Shown: positions 1 through 8,989, numbered from the stretch's first letter. The stretch is DNA of 64,000 nucleotides from Alphaproteobacteria bacterium (GCA_018969425.1 JAGWYJ010000010.1:1-64000), one strand, 5' to 3'. Notes: a model not told the origin generated them from the sequence alone. A program made the numbers and translations.

Positions 1-2
1 CG

Positions 3-656
3 GCGCACAGCCCTGACGATCATGGTGATCACAGCCATCATGATCACGATCATCATCGCCATGAAGACGATGGCTCTCGGATCGAGGCTCGTGTTCGCGC
101 TCTTGAAGAGATCCTCACCCGAAAGGGTTATGTCGACCCGGGCGCGCTTGATCGGCTGGTGGAGACCTATGAGAGCCGCATCGGTCCGCGCAATGGCGCG
201 AAGGTGGTCGCTCGGGCGTGGTCGGATCCAGACTATTGCGAGAGGCTGCGAACGGACGCCACCCGGGCGATCGCAGAGCTTGGCTATTCGGGACGGCAGG
301 GAGAGCACATGATCGCCGTCTTTAACGAGCCGGGGATCCATAACCTCGTCGTTTGCACGCTCTGCTCTTGTTATCCCTGGCCTGTCCTTGGCCTGCCTCC
401 GGTCTGGTACAAGTCGGCGCCATACAGGTCGCGTGCGGTGATCGATCCGCGTTCGGTGCTGGCGGAATTCGGCTTTCTTCCGAGCCCGGAGACGGAAATC
501 CGCGTGTGGGATTCGACGGCCGAAATCCGCTATCTCGTCGTCCCTGAGAGGCCGCCCGCGACGGATGGCTGGAGCGAAGACCGGCTCGCCTCGCTGGTTA
601 CCCGCAACAGCATGATCGGGGTTGCGCCCGCCTTGTCGCCGGAGGCCGCCTCGTGA
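3..656 (+). CDS. nthA: Nitrile hydratase alpha subunit, cobalt type (5' partial)
   Basis: Hydrates nitriles to amides as the metal-carrying subunit of an alpha/beta enzyme. The frame is open to the window edge, so the true start lies upstream. The visible N-terminal part is strikingly His/Asp-rich ([18 protein letters not shown]), followed by the conserved helical segment ([11 protein letters not shown]) and the metal-binding claw [11 protein letters not shown] near base 354. In this family the two flanking Cys of C-T-L-C-S-C are oxidised and, with the middle Cys and backbone amides, hold a non-corrin Co(III) or Fe(III); Thr in the second position and Tyr after the motif are typical of the cobalt form. 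The stop overlaps the GTG of the beta gene (GTGA), indicating translational coupling. The His-rich head may help metal loading, which is inference. Family assignment is secure; the metal is a motif-based call. Confidence 0.93.
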   Translation, partial: AHSPDDHGDHSHHDHDHHRHEDDGSRIEARVRALEEILTRKGYVDPGALDRLVETYESRIGPRNGAKVVARAWSDPDYCERLRTDATRAIAELGYSGRQGEHMIAVFNEPGIHNLVVCTLCSCYPWPVLGLPPVWYKSAPYRSRAVIDPRSVLAEFGFLPSPETEIRVWDSTAEIRYLVVPERPPATDGWSEDRLASLVTRNSMIGVAPALSPEAAS

Positions 657-1312
657 ACGGTGCTCATGACATGGGCGGGACGATGGGGTTCGGGCCTGTC
701 AGGGATGAGCCTGAAGATCAGGTCTTTCACTCGGACTGGGAGCGTCGCGCCTTCGCTCTGACCCTGGCGGCGGCGGCTGCAGGGCGCTGGAGTCTTGATG
801 AAGCCCGGCAGGCGCGTGAGAGGCTGTCTCCTCCTGATTATCTCTCGAAGACCTATTACGAGATCTGGATCGCGGGTCTCGAGACGCTTCTGGCCGAGCG
901 GGGACTGGTGTCGCGGGCGGAGATCGAGGCCGGCCGATGTCTTGGACCTTCCGCGCCAGTCGAGCGCGTTCTCGAGCGCGATCGCGTCGACACCATGCTC
1001 GCCCGCGGCGGGCCGACCTTCCGCGCCGAGGGGCCGCCCTCGAGGCTGACACTGGGTCAGACGGTTCGCGCACGGAACATCCATCCGTCGGGGCACACGC
1101 GTTTGCCTCGCTATGTCCGAGGACGATGCGGCGTGATCTCGCATCTTCACGGCGCTCACGTCTTTCCCGACGCAAGCGCATCCGGGCAGGAAGGCGTCTC
1201 GCAGCCTCTTTACACGGTTCGCTTCTCCGGACGTGAGCTTTGGGGCGCGGAGGCGGATCCGTCCCTGACCGTATCGATCGAGGCCTTCGAGTCGTATCTG
1301 GAGCCGGCATGA
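653..1312 (+). CDS. nthB: Nitrile hydratase beta subunit
   Basis: Second structural subunit of nitrile hydratase; it packs against alpha and supplies conserved Arg residues that contact the oxidised cysteines. The 219-residue protein begins [16 protein letters not shown], the hallmark start of NHase beta, and the usual helical N-terminal domain runs to about residue 115. The C-terminal SH3-like barrel follows ([26 protein letters not shown], then [16 protein letters not shown]). Length matches the family. Start is GTG overlapping the alpha stop; the stop overlaps the next ATG (ATGA), so alpha, beta and the accessory gene form one operon. Confidence 0.94.
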   Translation: MNGAHDMGGTMGFGPVRDEPEDQVFHSDWERRAFALTLAAAAAGRWSLDEARQARERLSPPDYLSKTYYEIWIAGLETLLAERGLVSRAEIEAGRCLGPSAPVERVLERDRVDTMLARGGPTFRAEGPPSRLTLGQTVRARNIHPSGHTRLPRYVRGRCGVISHLHGAHVFPDASASGQEGVSQPLYTVRFSGRELWGAEADPSLTVSIEAFESYLEPA

Positions 1313-1677
1313 CAGGAACAGAGCAGTCTGGAGCGAGCCTTTCGCGTGGAGGTTCGGCGCCCGGAGATGTCGGATCGGAGCCTGTCTTCGATGCTCCCTG
1401 GGAGGCGCGGGCCTTCGCGCTGGCGGTCGAGCTCAATGCCCGCGGCGTATTCAGCTGGTCGGAATGGGCGCAGGGGCTGGCTCGGGAGATCGACACCCCC
1501 GATGAGGCGGGGGAGCCAAGGCCCTATTATGTGTGCTGGCTGAGCGCCCTTGAAGGCATGGCGACCGGGAAGGGGATAACAACCCGGGATCGCCTGGAAG
1601 AGCGCGAAGTCGCCTGGTTGAGGGCGGCCGAGATGACGCCTCACGGGTCGCCTGTGCCGCCGCCGGATGAGGTTTGA
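1309..1677 (+). CDS. Nitrile hydratase accessory/activator protein (beta-like, P14K/NhlE type)
   Basis: A 122-residue protein related to the N-terminal helical domain of NHase beta (PVFDAPWEARAFALAVELNARGVFSWSEW). In cobalt NHase systems such small beta-like proteins form a complex with alpha and insert the metal by subunit swapping; that role is taken from the family and not visible here. The ATG at 1309 overlaps the beta stop, so I shortened the longer ORF-track frame. Position directly after alpha and beta matches the usual order alpha-beta-activator. It is the last gene of the operon: the next gene is on the other strand. Confidence 0.85.
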   Translation: MTGTEQSGASLSRGGSAPGDVGSEPVFDAPWEARAFALAVELNARGVFSWSEWAQGLAREIDTPDEAGEPRPYYVCWLSALEGMATGKGITTRDRLEEREVAWLRAAEMTPHGSPVPPPDEV

Positions 1678-1747
1678 GCGAAATCCTTCGACGGACGGCG
1701 AGGCGCAGGACCCTGAGGTCGGGGATGATCCTCGCGGCCGATCTCCC

Positions 1748-2185
1748 TCACTCCGACCCTGTTGGGTCAAAGGTCAGCACAGCGCCGTTGATGCAGTAAC
1801 GCAGCCCTGTCGGCGCAGGACCGTCGCGAAAGACATGGCCCATATGGGAGCCGCAGGTCGAGCAGTGCACCTCTGTCCGGGGAAGGAGAAGTTTATAGTC
1901 TGTCTTGACGCCGACGGCGTCCGGCGCGACCGGCTGGTAGAAGGACGGCCATCCTGTCCCGCTGTCGAACTTGTGGTCGGATGCCCAGAGCTTGGATCCG
2001 CATCCGACGCACGCATAGGTCCCGGATCGCTTTTCGTCATTATGGTTGCCCGGCGTGAACGCTCGCTCCGTACCCTCCTGCCTGGCGATTCGATACTGCT
2101 CAGGGGTCAGCTTCTGTCGCCATTCCGCCTCGCTCGCAGGAAGGCGGCGAGCGGGGTCGCTGGGCGAGCGAGGGGATGAGGACAT
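1748..2185 (-). CDS. msrB: Peptide-methionine (R)-S-oxide reductase MsrB
   Basis: Reduces methionine-R-sulfoxide in proteins, using thioredoxin as electron donor. The 145-residue protein has the two zinc-binding CxxC pairs (Cys59/Cys62 in CVGCG and Cys108/Cys111 in CSTCG) and the catalytic cysteine in RYCING (Cys131), with the family signatures FDSGTGWPSF and SHMGHVF. No signal peptide is seen, so it should be cytosolic. Upstream AGGGAAAG is a fair ribosome site for the ATG. It is convergent with the nitrile hydratase operon and followed on the same strand only by a 70-base gap. Assignment is firm. Confidence 0.96.
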   Translation of the reverse strand: MSSSPRSPSDPARRLPASEAEWRQKLTPEQYRIARQEGTERAFTPGNHNDEKRSGTYACVGCGSKLWASDHKFDSGTGWPSFYQPVAPDAVGVKTDYKLLLPRTEVHCSTCGSHMGHVFRDGPAPTGLRYCINGAVLTFDPTGSE

Positions 2186-2233
2186 GTCGACTTTCCCTGA
2201 CGATTTAAATGGGCTCAGATCCTTTAGGATCCT

Positions 2234-2683
2234 TCAGGATCCGTAGCTGATCCCGATGGTCTCAGCGACGCAGGCAGGCCTGTCCTTGCCCTCGATCTCG
2301 ACCGTCGATTCCATGGTGACCTGCTTGCCGCCCGCCCGCGCCTCAACGGCGAGACATTTCTGGCGAAGGCGTACGCGCGATCCCACGGGCACCATGTTGG
2401 TGAAACGGACTTTATTGGCGCCGTAATTGATGCCTCGAACGACGCCTTCGACCTTCATGACCTGCGAGGCGAGAAGCGGAAGGAGGGACAGGGTGAGATA
2501 GCCGTGCGCGATCGGATGTCCGAGCTCCCGGGTCGCCCGCTCCACATCGACATGGATCCACTGATGATCTCCGGTCGCATCCGCGAACAGGTTCACCTGT
2601 TCCTGCGTGATCTGGTGCCAGGGGGAAGCGCCGACATCCTGTCCGACGAGGGTCTCGAGATCGTTGAAGTGAATAGTGCGCAT
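2234..2683 (-). CDS. MaoC-family (R)-specific enoyl-CoA hydratase
   Basis: Hot-dog-fold hydratase of the MaoC type, which adds water to trans-2-enoyl-CoA to give (R)-3-hydroxyacyl-CoA. The 149-residue protein carries the hydratase-2 type motif FADATGDHQWIHVD with the expected Asp39/His44 dyad, and GHPIAHGYLTLSLLP lining the substrate tunnel. Length equals the single-domain family. The start has GGGAGA about 8 bases upstream. It lies just downstream of the MFS gene on the same strand (about 70 bases), so the two could be co-transcribed. The exact acyl substrate cannot be read from the sequence. Confidence 0.88.
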   Translation of the reverse strand: MRTIHFNDLETLVGQDVGASPWHQITQEQVNLFADATGDHQWIHVDVERATRELGHPIAHGYLTLSLLPLLASQVMKVEGVVRGINYGANKVRFTNMVPVGSRVRLRQKCLAVEARAGGKQVTMESTVEIEGKDRPACVAETIGISYGS

Positions 2684-2750
2684 GCGGTGTCTCCCTGACT
2701 GGCGATTGCGCCCGACAATAGGAAGCTCGTCGTCGAGCGCAAGCCGAACG

Positions 2751-4121
2751 TTAATCTTTGTCCGGATCGCCGGCGGAGGATACGGAAACAGGGCGAAGGG
2801 ACCAGATCGGCGTGAAAAGGGCCATCCAGGCGATCATGGTCAGCATGCCGAGGGACGGAACGAGGGCCACCAGATGGGGGCCGGCCTGATCGGCTATCAC
2901 GCCCATCAGGGCGGCGCCGACAGGAGCGCCGGCCATGAATCCCAGCTGGTAGATGGACAGGACGCGTGCGAGCAGAGCGACCGGGGCTGCAGCCTGGACT
3001 ATGCCGCGGCTCATCATGATTGAGACCCCTGAAGCGAGGCCCCACACGAAGACAAGCGACAGAAAGGCCCAGTAAGGGGCCGCACCGACCAGGATCAGAA
3101 TGCCGGCGGATCCGGTGAACTGGGCGATGAGAAGAAAACGTCCGGGTCGTGAGGGATTGCGCAGACGAACGATGGCGGCCGAAGAGCAGAAAGCTCCGGC
3201 CCAGAAGGTGACGAAGATGTTTCGCAGGCCTTCGGCGTCGGAATGATAGACGTCATGATTGATGATCGGAAGAATGACCAGAAAGGCGCCGATCACGAAG
3301 ACGCCGACACCGAACATGGAAAGAACCATACACAGGAGCACAGGGTCTCGTCTGACGGATTTCAGCCCGTCGGCGATATCCTTCAGCACGGTTCCCGGCG
3401 CTTCAATGTGATTTTGCACGACCCTGCCTCGAACAAGGAAGGCTGCGGCCAGCGCGCCAAGGCCCACGACGCCCCCCTGAACCCAGAGAAGAAGCCCGGC
3501 TGTGTCCTGGCTCGCCTGGCCGCCGATCCAAAGGCCCAGGATCTGGGCGGCGAACTGAGCCAGTGTTGCAAAGGCGACACCCTGGTGGAGAGTGATCTGA
3601 GATCCGCTTGCCCGGCGTCGTTCCACGATCTCATTGAGGATCGCGTCGCGCGCCGGCAGCATGAAGGCCCCGACTGTGCCCATCGCAAGAGCATAGAGCA
3701 GCATCATCCAGTAGGTGAGGCTGTCCTGAACGATGAACAGTCCCAGGAGCGCTGCAGGGGCGGCGGCCGCCAGATGGAAGGCCGTGAGAAGGGTCTTGCC
3801 TTCGGCTCGCTCGGCCACCACGCCGCCGAGCAGGATAAAGACGACGGATGGAGCGGCCAGAGCGGTCTGAGCGAGGCCAAGGAGCGTTCCCGACACCTCG
3901 AGTTCATTCTTGAGGAGAAATGGAAAGATCACCATCTGCATGCCGAAGGCGGCGAACCAGGAGATCTGCACGAGCAGGTAGGCCGGAAGCTCAATCAGCA
4001 CGCGAAGTTTGGGGATATGTGCGATCGCATCGCCCGCGATGAGTGCGGAGTTGACGCCGCTCACGGGCGACTGGGCGCCTTCCGTGATGGCTTCGTCGAG
4101 GGTGTCGAGGCGATGATCCAA
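2751..4121 (-). CDS. MFS transporter (MFS_3/EntS-like)
   Basis: A 456-residue inner-membrane protein with about twelve hydrophobic segments, preceded by a roughly 40-residue hydrophilic N-terminus. The layout (FAAFGMQMVIFPFLLKNELEVSGTLLGLAQTA early, VVAERAEGKTLL loop, QAAAPVALLARVLSIYQLGFMAGAPVGAALMG in the second half) resembles the MFS_3 or transmembrane-secretion-effector branch that includes EntS. Substrate and direction are unknown. The start is a TTG at 4121 with GGAGAG four bases upstream; no ATG fits before the first membrane segment. It is divergent from the DoxX-like gene, sharing a 123-base promoter region. Confidence 0.82.
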   Translation of the reverse strand: MDHRLDTLDEAITEGAQSPVSGVNSALIAGDAIAHIPKLRVLIELPAYLLVQISWFAAFGMQMVIFPFLLKNELEVSGTLLGLAQTALAAPSVVFILLGGVVAERAEGKTLLTAFHLAAAAPAALLGLFIVQDSLTYWMMLLYALAMGTVGAFMLPARDAILNEIVERRRASGSQITLHQGVAFATLAQFAAQILGLWIGGQASQDTAGLLLWVQGGVVGLGALAAAFLVRGRVVQNHIEAPGTVLKDIADGLKSVRRDPVLLCMVLSMFGVGVFVIGAFLVILPIINHDVYHSDAEGLRNIFVTFWAGAFCSSAAIVRLRNPSRPGRFLLIAQFTGSAGILILVGAAPYWAFLSLVFVWGLASGVSIMMSRGIVQAAAPVALLARVLSIYQLGFMAGAPVGAALMGVIADQAGPHLVALVPSLGMLTMIAWMALFTPIWSLRPVSVSSAGDPDKD

Positions 4122-4244
4122 ATATCTCTCCGAGCGCCGCCATAGCCGGTTCGGCTGTCGACAGAAGGTCGTTTGCAGACGGAGTTTGTCCTAGAGCGCC
4201 GGGAGATGATAGGATGTCGGCTCGGTTGAGGAAAGGGTGTTGCG

Positions 4245-4667
4245 ATGCAGAGCGCGCGTCTGGTGGGAAGCTGGGCACTCTCCCTGTTTCTGGCGGCCAT
4301 GTTTTTCTGGCTTGCGGACCAGACTCTGTTTCCAGTCGGTTCGCAGGGAGCGGTCGTGTTCCGCCAGCTCGCGGAGATCTCGGGCTTTCCATATTGGGAT
4401 CCGACGGGGCGGGTGATCGTTGCGGGCCTTGAAATCTTGGCGGCGTGTCTTCTCCTGATTCCTGCTGCGCGCCTCTGGGGCGCGTGGCTTTGCGTGTTCG
4501 TCACAGCCGGAGCGATCGCCGCTCATGGTCTGTGGCTGGGGATTGAGATCCAGCTGAGCGCGGATCCGGTTCGCACTGACGGAGGTCAGCTCTTCAATTT
4601 GGCTCTGGCGCTCTTCGCCGCTTCGATCCTTCTCCTGAGGGTCCTGCCTCGAAGGCGCGAGCCCTGA
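4245..4667 (+). CDS. DoxX-like membrane protein
   Basis: A 140-residue protein with four predicted membrane segments (SWALSLFLAAMFFWLAD, VIVAGLEILAACLLLIPAARLWGAWL, CVFVTAGAIAAHGLWLGI, LFNLALALFAASILLLRV). The arrangement and the sequence LEILAACLLLIPAARLWG match the DoxX/DoxD-like superfamily, small membrane proteins often tied to redox or thiol stress but without one defined reaction. It stands alone, 171 bases before the Mrp-type operon on the same strand; that gap is large enough for a separate promoter. Function is not predictable beyond the family. Confidence 0.6.
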   Translation: MQSARLVGSWALSLFLAAMFFWLADQTLFPVGSQGAVVFRQLAEISGFPYWDPTGRVIVAGLEILAACLLLIPAARLWGAWLCVFVTAGAIAAHGLWLGIEIQLSADPVRTDGGQLFNLALALFAASILLLRVLPRRREP

Positions 4668-4838
4668 CCCGGCGCTCTCATCCGGCGGTCGGACCGTCAG
4701 GTGAGGCGGGAGGCGCTTGGGACGGTTTTTCTGGTCTTTGTTCTGTCGTTTCGCTAGGGTCGAATCGCGGATCATGAGGGCGTCCCTGAGGGGGCCGTCG
4801 ATCCTCGGGAAGGGATTCGAAATCCGAAGCGGTCTGAC

Positions 4839-5318
4839 ATGATCTACGTTCCTGGCCTGTTCATCGCTCTGACGGCTCTCTGGCTGGCGCTGTCAGGCCA
4901 TGGCGAGGCGTTCATGCTGGGGCTGGCGGCCGCATCGGTTTGTCTGTCTCTAATTCTGACGATGCGTCTGAGACTGATGGGGCGAGAAGCCTCACCCTAC
5001 CATCGGCTGGCGCCCATGGCGCGGTACGCAGTCTGGCTTATGGGAGAGATCGTGAAATCCAACCTGGCGGTCCTTCACACGATCATCGAGCCGAGCGCGA
5101 GGCTTCGCCCCCGTCTGGTCGCTCTTGACGCTGATGGCCGCAGCGAGCTTGCGACGGCGCTCTTCGCCAATTCCATCACGCTGACGCCGGGAACGGTGAC
5201 CCTTGAGGCGGCTCGCGACGGTCTTCTGGTCCACTCCCTGCATGAGGGTGCGGACGAGCACGAGGAGTTCGCCCCGATGGCGGCGAAAAGCCTTCTGGCC
5301 GCTGACGGTCGGGGGTAG
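4839..5318 (+). CDS. mrpE: Mrp-type cation/H+ antiporter subunit E (MnhE/MbhA-like)
   Basis: First gene of the antiporter operon. The 159-residue protein has two N-terminal membrane segments (IYVPGLFIALTALWLALSG, FMLGLAAASVCLSLILTM), a third around MARYAVWLMGEIVKSNLAVLHTII, and the cytosolic C-terminal domain typical of MnhE (LATALFANSITLTPGTVTLEAARDGLLVHSL). The NSITLTPGT block is the family signature. MrpE is needed for assembly or activity of the multisubunit complex rather than being an ion channel itself. Four bases separate it from the F subunit. Confidence 0.9.
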   Translation: MIYVPGLFIALTALWLALSGHGEAFMLGLAAASVCLSLILTMRLRLMGREASPYHRLAPMARYAVWLMGEIVKSNLAVLHTIIEPSARLRPRLVALDADGRSELATALFANSITLTPGTVTLEAARDGLLVHSLHEGADEHEEFAPMAAKSLLAADGRG

Positions 5319-5322
5319 GGCC

Positions 5323-5622
5323 ATGCTTGCAGCGGGTGTGGCCGGGCTTCTGATCGCCATGGGTCTGATGGTTGTGCGTCTGCTGCGCGGGCCGACGGCC
5401 TATGACAGGGTCCTCGCCGTCAATTCGTTCGGGACCAAGACGGTTCTCATGATCGCGCTGATGGGGTTCGCCGTCGGGCGACCGGATTTCCTGGATGTGG
5501 CGATCGTCTACGCTCTCATCAATTTCATTTCGACCATAGCCCTGATGAAGGTTTTCCGTTTGCGTTCTCTGGGCGAGCCCCTGGCCCGGCTGTCCATGTC
5601 CCGGGAGACCCCGGATGCTTGA
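5323..5622 (+). CDS. mrpF: Mrp-type antiporter subunit F (MnhF/MbhB-like)
   Basis: A 99-residue integral membrane protein with three hydrophobic segments and the MnhF signature RLLRGPTAYDRVLAVNSFGTKTVL followed by FLDVAIVYALINFISTIALMK. The ATG at 5323 is chosen because it sits four bases after the mrpE stop and gives the standard family length; the ORF-track start lies inside mrpE. Its 3' end overlaps the mrpG start by eight bases (ATGCTTGA). Part of the small-subunit E-F-G module of the antiporter. Confidence 0.9.
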   Translation: MLAAGVAGLLIAMGLMVVRLLRGPTAYDRVLAVNSFGTKTVLMIALMGFAVGRPDFLDVAIVYALINFISTIALMKVFRLRSLGEPLARLSMSRETPDA

Positions 5623-5947
5623 GGCGATCGCCTGGATCGGATCTGCCTTTATCATCGCTGCGGTCGGTCTCTCGATCGCAGGCGCAGTGGGCGTGTTGAG
5701 ATTTCCCGACGTCTACACCCGAATTCACGCCGCAAGCATCACGGATACCGGCGCCGCGAGTCTGATGACGCTGGGCATGCTTTTGATGGCCGGCTTGTCG
5801 CCTGCGGCGATCAAGCTCTGCATCGTCTGGCTGTTCATCATGCTCACCAGCCCTGCGGCCGCTCACGCGCTGGCGGGCGCCGCCTTCGGTTCGGGACATC
5901 GCCCGATCCTCGGGGATCCGCGACGGCCTTCGGAGGATGAGACATGA
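5615..5947 (+). CDS. mrpG: Mrp-type antiporter subunit G (MnhG/MbhC-like)
   Basis: A 110-residue membrane protein with three hydrophobic segments and the MnhG core GAVGVLRFPDVYTRIHAAS then TDTGAASLMTLGMLL. Length matches the family. It overlaps mrpF upstream and the fused MbhD/B-like gene downstream (ATGA), so the E-F-G genes and the rest appear to be one transcript. The hydrophilic tail after residue 95 is unremarkable. Confidence 0.9.
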   Translation: MLEAIAWIGSAFIIAAVGLSIAGAVGVLRFPDVYTRIHAASITDTGAASLMTLGMLLMAGLSPAAIKLCIVWLFIMLTSPAAAHALAGAAFGSGHRPILGDPRRPSEDET

Positions 5948-7020
5948 CGCGTCTCCTCGCCGCTCCGGAAGCCGAGCTGGTGTTCGCGGCTCTTCTTCTC
6001 ACCCTGCTCGCCGGCCTCGTCCTCGCTCTGCTCGCGGCGCGCTCCGTCTTGACCTGCATTCTTCTGATGTCTGTGTTCTCCCTCACGATGGCCCTCTGGC
6101 TGATGGTGATGGATGCGCCCGACGTCGCCTTTACCGAAGCCTCGGTCGGCGCGGGAGTGTCGACGATGATCCTCCTGGGAGCGGCCCTGTCATCGACGGA
6201 TGTCATCCCGTCAGTTCGACCCGGACGATTTTGGTTTCCCGCCGTCGCGTGCCTCGCGGCGTTCATCGGGATGGCCCTTGCGCTTTCGGACCTGCCCGTT
6301 TTCGGCGATCCCGGATCGCCGCCGAGCTCTTATGTGGGCCGTCTCTACCTGGAGCACACGCCCCATGACATCGGCGCGCCCAACGTGGTGACAGCGGTGC
6401 TCGCCAGCTATCGCGGGTTTGACACGCTGGGGGAGACAAGCGTCATTTTAGCTGCCGGGGTCGGCGTTCTCCTCCTTCTCGGCGGCAGCCTAAACAGCCG
6501 CGACCCGGTTTCTGAGGATGTCTCCCTTCGCATATCGGCTGGAAGCCCGGTCCTGTCGGTCGCCGCCAGACTTCTCATCCCCATTATCTGCCTCTACGCC
6601 TTTTATGTCCTCGCTCACGGAGAGTTCGGCGCCGGCGGAGGGTTTCAGGCGGGGGTCATACTCGCGGCCGCCTTGATTCTTCATGCGCTGGTGTTCGGCG
6701 TTCGCGAGACGATGAGGGCCCTCCCGGTGGGCGTCGTTCGCTCATGCGCAGCCCTCGGCGTTCTTGGATACGCTTCGATCGGCTTCATCGCCATCCTCCA
6801 TGGCGGCCGCTTTCTTGACTATGACGCCTTGCTCTCTCCGGTGTTCGAGGCGGGGCTTCCCTCGTCTCATCTGGCCGGAGGGCACCATCACTGGGGCCAG
6901 CGCCTCGGAATTCTCGGGATAGAGACCGGGGTCATGCTGGCGGTCGCGTCCACGATGACGGCGATCTTCTATGCCTTTGCAGGGCGCGTTTCACGTTCGG
7001 ATGAGGCGGGCGCGGCATGA
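5944..7020 (+). CDS. Fused MrpA-C-terminal (DUF4040/MbhD-MbhE) and MrpB-like antiporter subunit
   Basis: A 358-residue membrane protein joining two modules. Residues 1-190 resemble MbhD/DUF4040 plus MbhE, equivalent to the C-terminal part of MrpA: the marker is DAPDVAFTEASVGAGVSTMI at about residues 57-76, then NVVTAVLASYRGFDTLGETS. Residues 205-345 are MnhB/MbhF-like: LLIPIICLYAFYVLAHGEFGAGGGFQAGVILA, then an amphipathic region and a last helix. A full-length NuoL-type MrpA is therefore absent; its tail has been attached to B. This subunit is expected to form part of the Na+/H+ path. It overlaps both neighbours by four bases. A conserved fusion is more likely than a sequencing artefact, because the join is smooth and the length coherent. 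Confidence 0.85.
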   Translation: MTRLLAAPEAELVFAALLLTLLAGLVLALLAARSVLTCILLMSVFSLTMALWLMVMDAPDVAFTEASVGAGVSTMILLGAALSSTDVIPSVRPGRFWFPAVACLAAFIGMALALSDLPVFGDPGSPPSSYVGRLYLEHTPHDIGAPNVVTAVLASYRGFDTLGETSVILAAGVGVLLLLGGSLNSRDPVSEDVSLRISAGSPVLSVAARLLIPIICLYAFYVLAHGEFGAGGGFQAGVILAAALILHALVFGVRETMRALPVGVVRSCAALGVLGYASIGFIAILHGGRFLDYDALLSPVFEAGLPSSHLAGGHHHWGQRLGILGIETGVMLAVASTMTAIFYAFAGRVSRSDEAGAA

Positions 7021-7475
7021 CCCTCGCGCTTGCTCTCACGCCTTATGTCTACGGGCTCGGCTTTTTCATGATGGCGGCAGGTCTTCTGATCGCCCTGACA
7101 AGCCGCCATCTCATCAAGCGACTGATCGGTCTGGGAGTCTTTCAGACCTCGGCCGGGGTCTTCTACATTCTGCTGTCCAAGGTCTCAGGCGGGACTGCGG
7201 CCATAAGGCTTGAAGCTGACAGTCCTGCGGCCAGGTCTCTGGCCTCCAGGCTTGATGCGGCGTACATCGCGACCCACGGGGTGGACGGGGTCGTCTACTC
7301 CAATCCCCTGCCGCACGTGCTGATCCTGACCGCGATCGTTGTCGGGGCAGCGACACTGGCTGTCGGTCTCTCGATCATTGTCAGGATACGGGAGACCTAT
7401 GGGACGGTCGATTTTGAGGAGCTAGCCGCTCTGGAGGCGAAGGCCCTGAGAGATGGGCGGGAGGATGAGGCGTGA
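7017..7475 (+). CDS. mrpC: Mrp-type antiporter subunit C (NuoK-like)
   Basis: A 152-residue NuoK/MnhC homologue with three membrane segments: YVYGLGFFMMAAGLLIALT, LIGLGVFQTSAGVFYILLS and PLPHVLILTAIVVGAATLAVGLSIIVRI. The NPLPHVLILTAIVVGAA block is the MnhC signature. Between helices two and three is a hydrophilic insertion of about 40 residues (RLEADSPAARSLASRL...), a variable loop in this family. It overlaps neighbours on both sides. Helps build the proton path next to the D-type subunits. Confidence 0.88.
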   Translation: MTLALALTPYVYGLGFFMMAAGLLIALTSRHLIKRLIGLGVFQTSAGVFYILLSKVSGGTAAIRLEADSPAARSLASRLDAAYIATHGVDGVVYSNPLPHVLILTAIVVGAATLAVGLSIIVRIRETYGTVDFEELAALEAKALRDGREDEA

Positions 7476-8989
7476 GCCCGTTCGCCGGCGTTCAGTTCGC
7501 CTCTCCTGAAGTGATCCAGCACGCCCCGGCGCTGATGATCGCTGCGCCGCTGACGGCGGCGTGCGTCGCGGCGCTGTCTCCCAGCGCCCGCTGGGCCTGG
7601 TTCTCCTCTCTCGGGGGGGCGCTCTTCGCCCTCTGGATGGCGTTGTGTCTTGCAGCTGACGTCGCGCAGTCCGGCGTGGTCTCCTACGCCGTCGGAGGGT
7701 TCGCGCCGCCCCTGGGCATAGAGCTGCGTGTGGATGACCTCGGCGTCTTCTTCTCTCTGCTGGTCTCGATCCTGGGCGTGGCGACGTCCCTCGCCTCCGC
7801 CTCGCTCCTGCGTCTTGAACTGCCTGAGCGCGATCACGCCCTGATGCAGGCAGGATTCATGCTGGCCCTGACAGGGCTCCTCGGCCTTACGGCGACGGGT
7901 GATGCGTTTAACGCATTCGTTTTTCTGGAGGTCTCCTCGATCGGAACCTACGCTCTGGTGGCGATGGGCGCCTCAAGGGATCGTCGGGCTCTGACGGCGG
8001 CGTTTCAGTACCTGATCATGGGCACCATAGGCGCGACCTTTTTCGTTATCGGCGTGGGCCTTCTCTACTCCGTGACCGGCACGCTTAATATGACGGATAT
8101 GGCTGAAAAGCTGTCAGCCTCGTCCTCCGACCGGGCTGCGATTGCGGGTCTCGTTCTCATCACTGTCGGTCTTGCGCTGAAGGCGGCGATGTTTCCTCTG
8201 CATGCGTGGCTGCCCGGCGCCTATTCGGCGGGGCCCTCCGTGGTCGTCGCCTTCCTCGCGGGAACGGCCACCAAGGTCTCCGTATATCTTCTGATCCGTT
8301 TCCTGATGGATGTCGCTGGCGGCCTTGAGGGGGCAGGCGAGGGGCTGCTGAACTGGCTGATCGCACCCATGGCTGGGATCGCAGCGGTTGTGGCGTCGGT
8401 TCAGGCCGTCTTTCAGACTGAGACGCGGAGGATTCTCGCTTTCTCCTCGATTGCTCAGATCGGATATGTTCTTTTGGGCGTGACCTCCGGTTCGGTCGCA
8501 GGTCTGACCGCGGCGCTTTTTCTTCTGTTCGCGCACGCCATGATCAAGACCGTGATTTTCCTGTGTCTTGGAGCGATAGGTCATCGGGGCGCGCAACTGG
8601 AGACGCTGGCAGGGGCCGGGCGTGAGGCGCCCTGGACGATTACGGCTCTGGCGATTGCTATGCTGGGTCTGGCCGGGGCGCCGTTCACTGCGGGATTTCT
8701 CGCCAAGTGGCGATTGCTCGGCGCGCTGGCTGACGGAGGGCGGATCTGGGCGGTTGTCGCGATTGCCGTATCCTCGCTGACGGCCCTTGTTTATTGCGCT
8801 CGCATCCTCGAGACGATGGTCTTCCGCACCCGTCGTTCCTCGGCGTCAGGCGTCAGTGAAGCCTCGCCAGCGGCGTTGGCTGCAATCTGGTTTCTGGCGG
8901 CGTCAAGCGTCTGGTACGGGCTCGACGCCTCTGCGCTCTATGATCTTGCCCGCCAGGCGGCGGCGAGCGCCATGGGGGCCTCGTCATGA
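7472..8989 (+). CDS. mrpD: Mrp-type antiporter subunit D, first NuoL/M/N-like copy
   Basis: A 505-residue antiporter-like subunit with about 14 membrane helices (Proton_antipo_M family). Key features are the acidic residue of helix 5 (FLEVSSIGTYALVAMG), the broken-helix lysine region (LALKAAMFPLHAWLPGAYS) and the second lysine/His region (LLFAHAMIKTVIFLCLGAIGH). These residues carry protons in MrpD and complex I homologues. GTG start overlapping the mrpC stop (GTGA). First of three such subunits in this operon. Confidence 0.88.
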   Translation: MSPFAGVQFASPEVIQHAPALMIAAPLTAACVAALSPSARWAWFSSLGGALFALWMALCLAADVAQSGVVSYAVGGFAPPLGIELRVDDLGVFFSLLVSILGVATSLASASLLRLELPERDHALMQAGFMLALTGLLGLTATGDAFNAFVFLEVSSIGTYALVAMGASRDRRALTAAFQYLIMGTIGATFFVIGVGLLYSVTGTLNMTDMAEKLSASSSDRAAIAGLVLITVGLALKAAMFPLHAWLPGAYSAGPSVVVAFLAGTATKVSVYLLIRFLMDVAGGLEGAGEGLLNWLIAPMAGIAAVVASVQAVFQTETRRILAFSSIAQIGYVLLGVTSGSVAGLTAALFLLFAHAMIKTVIFLCLGAIGHRGAQLETLAGAGREAPWTITALAIAMLGLAGAPFTAGFLAKWRLLGALADGGRIWAVVAIAVSSLTALVYCARILETMVFRTRRSSASGVSEASPAALAAIWFLAASSVWYGLDASALYDLARQAAASAMGASS

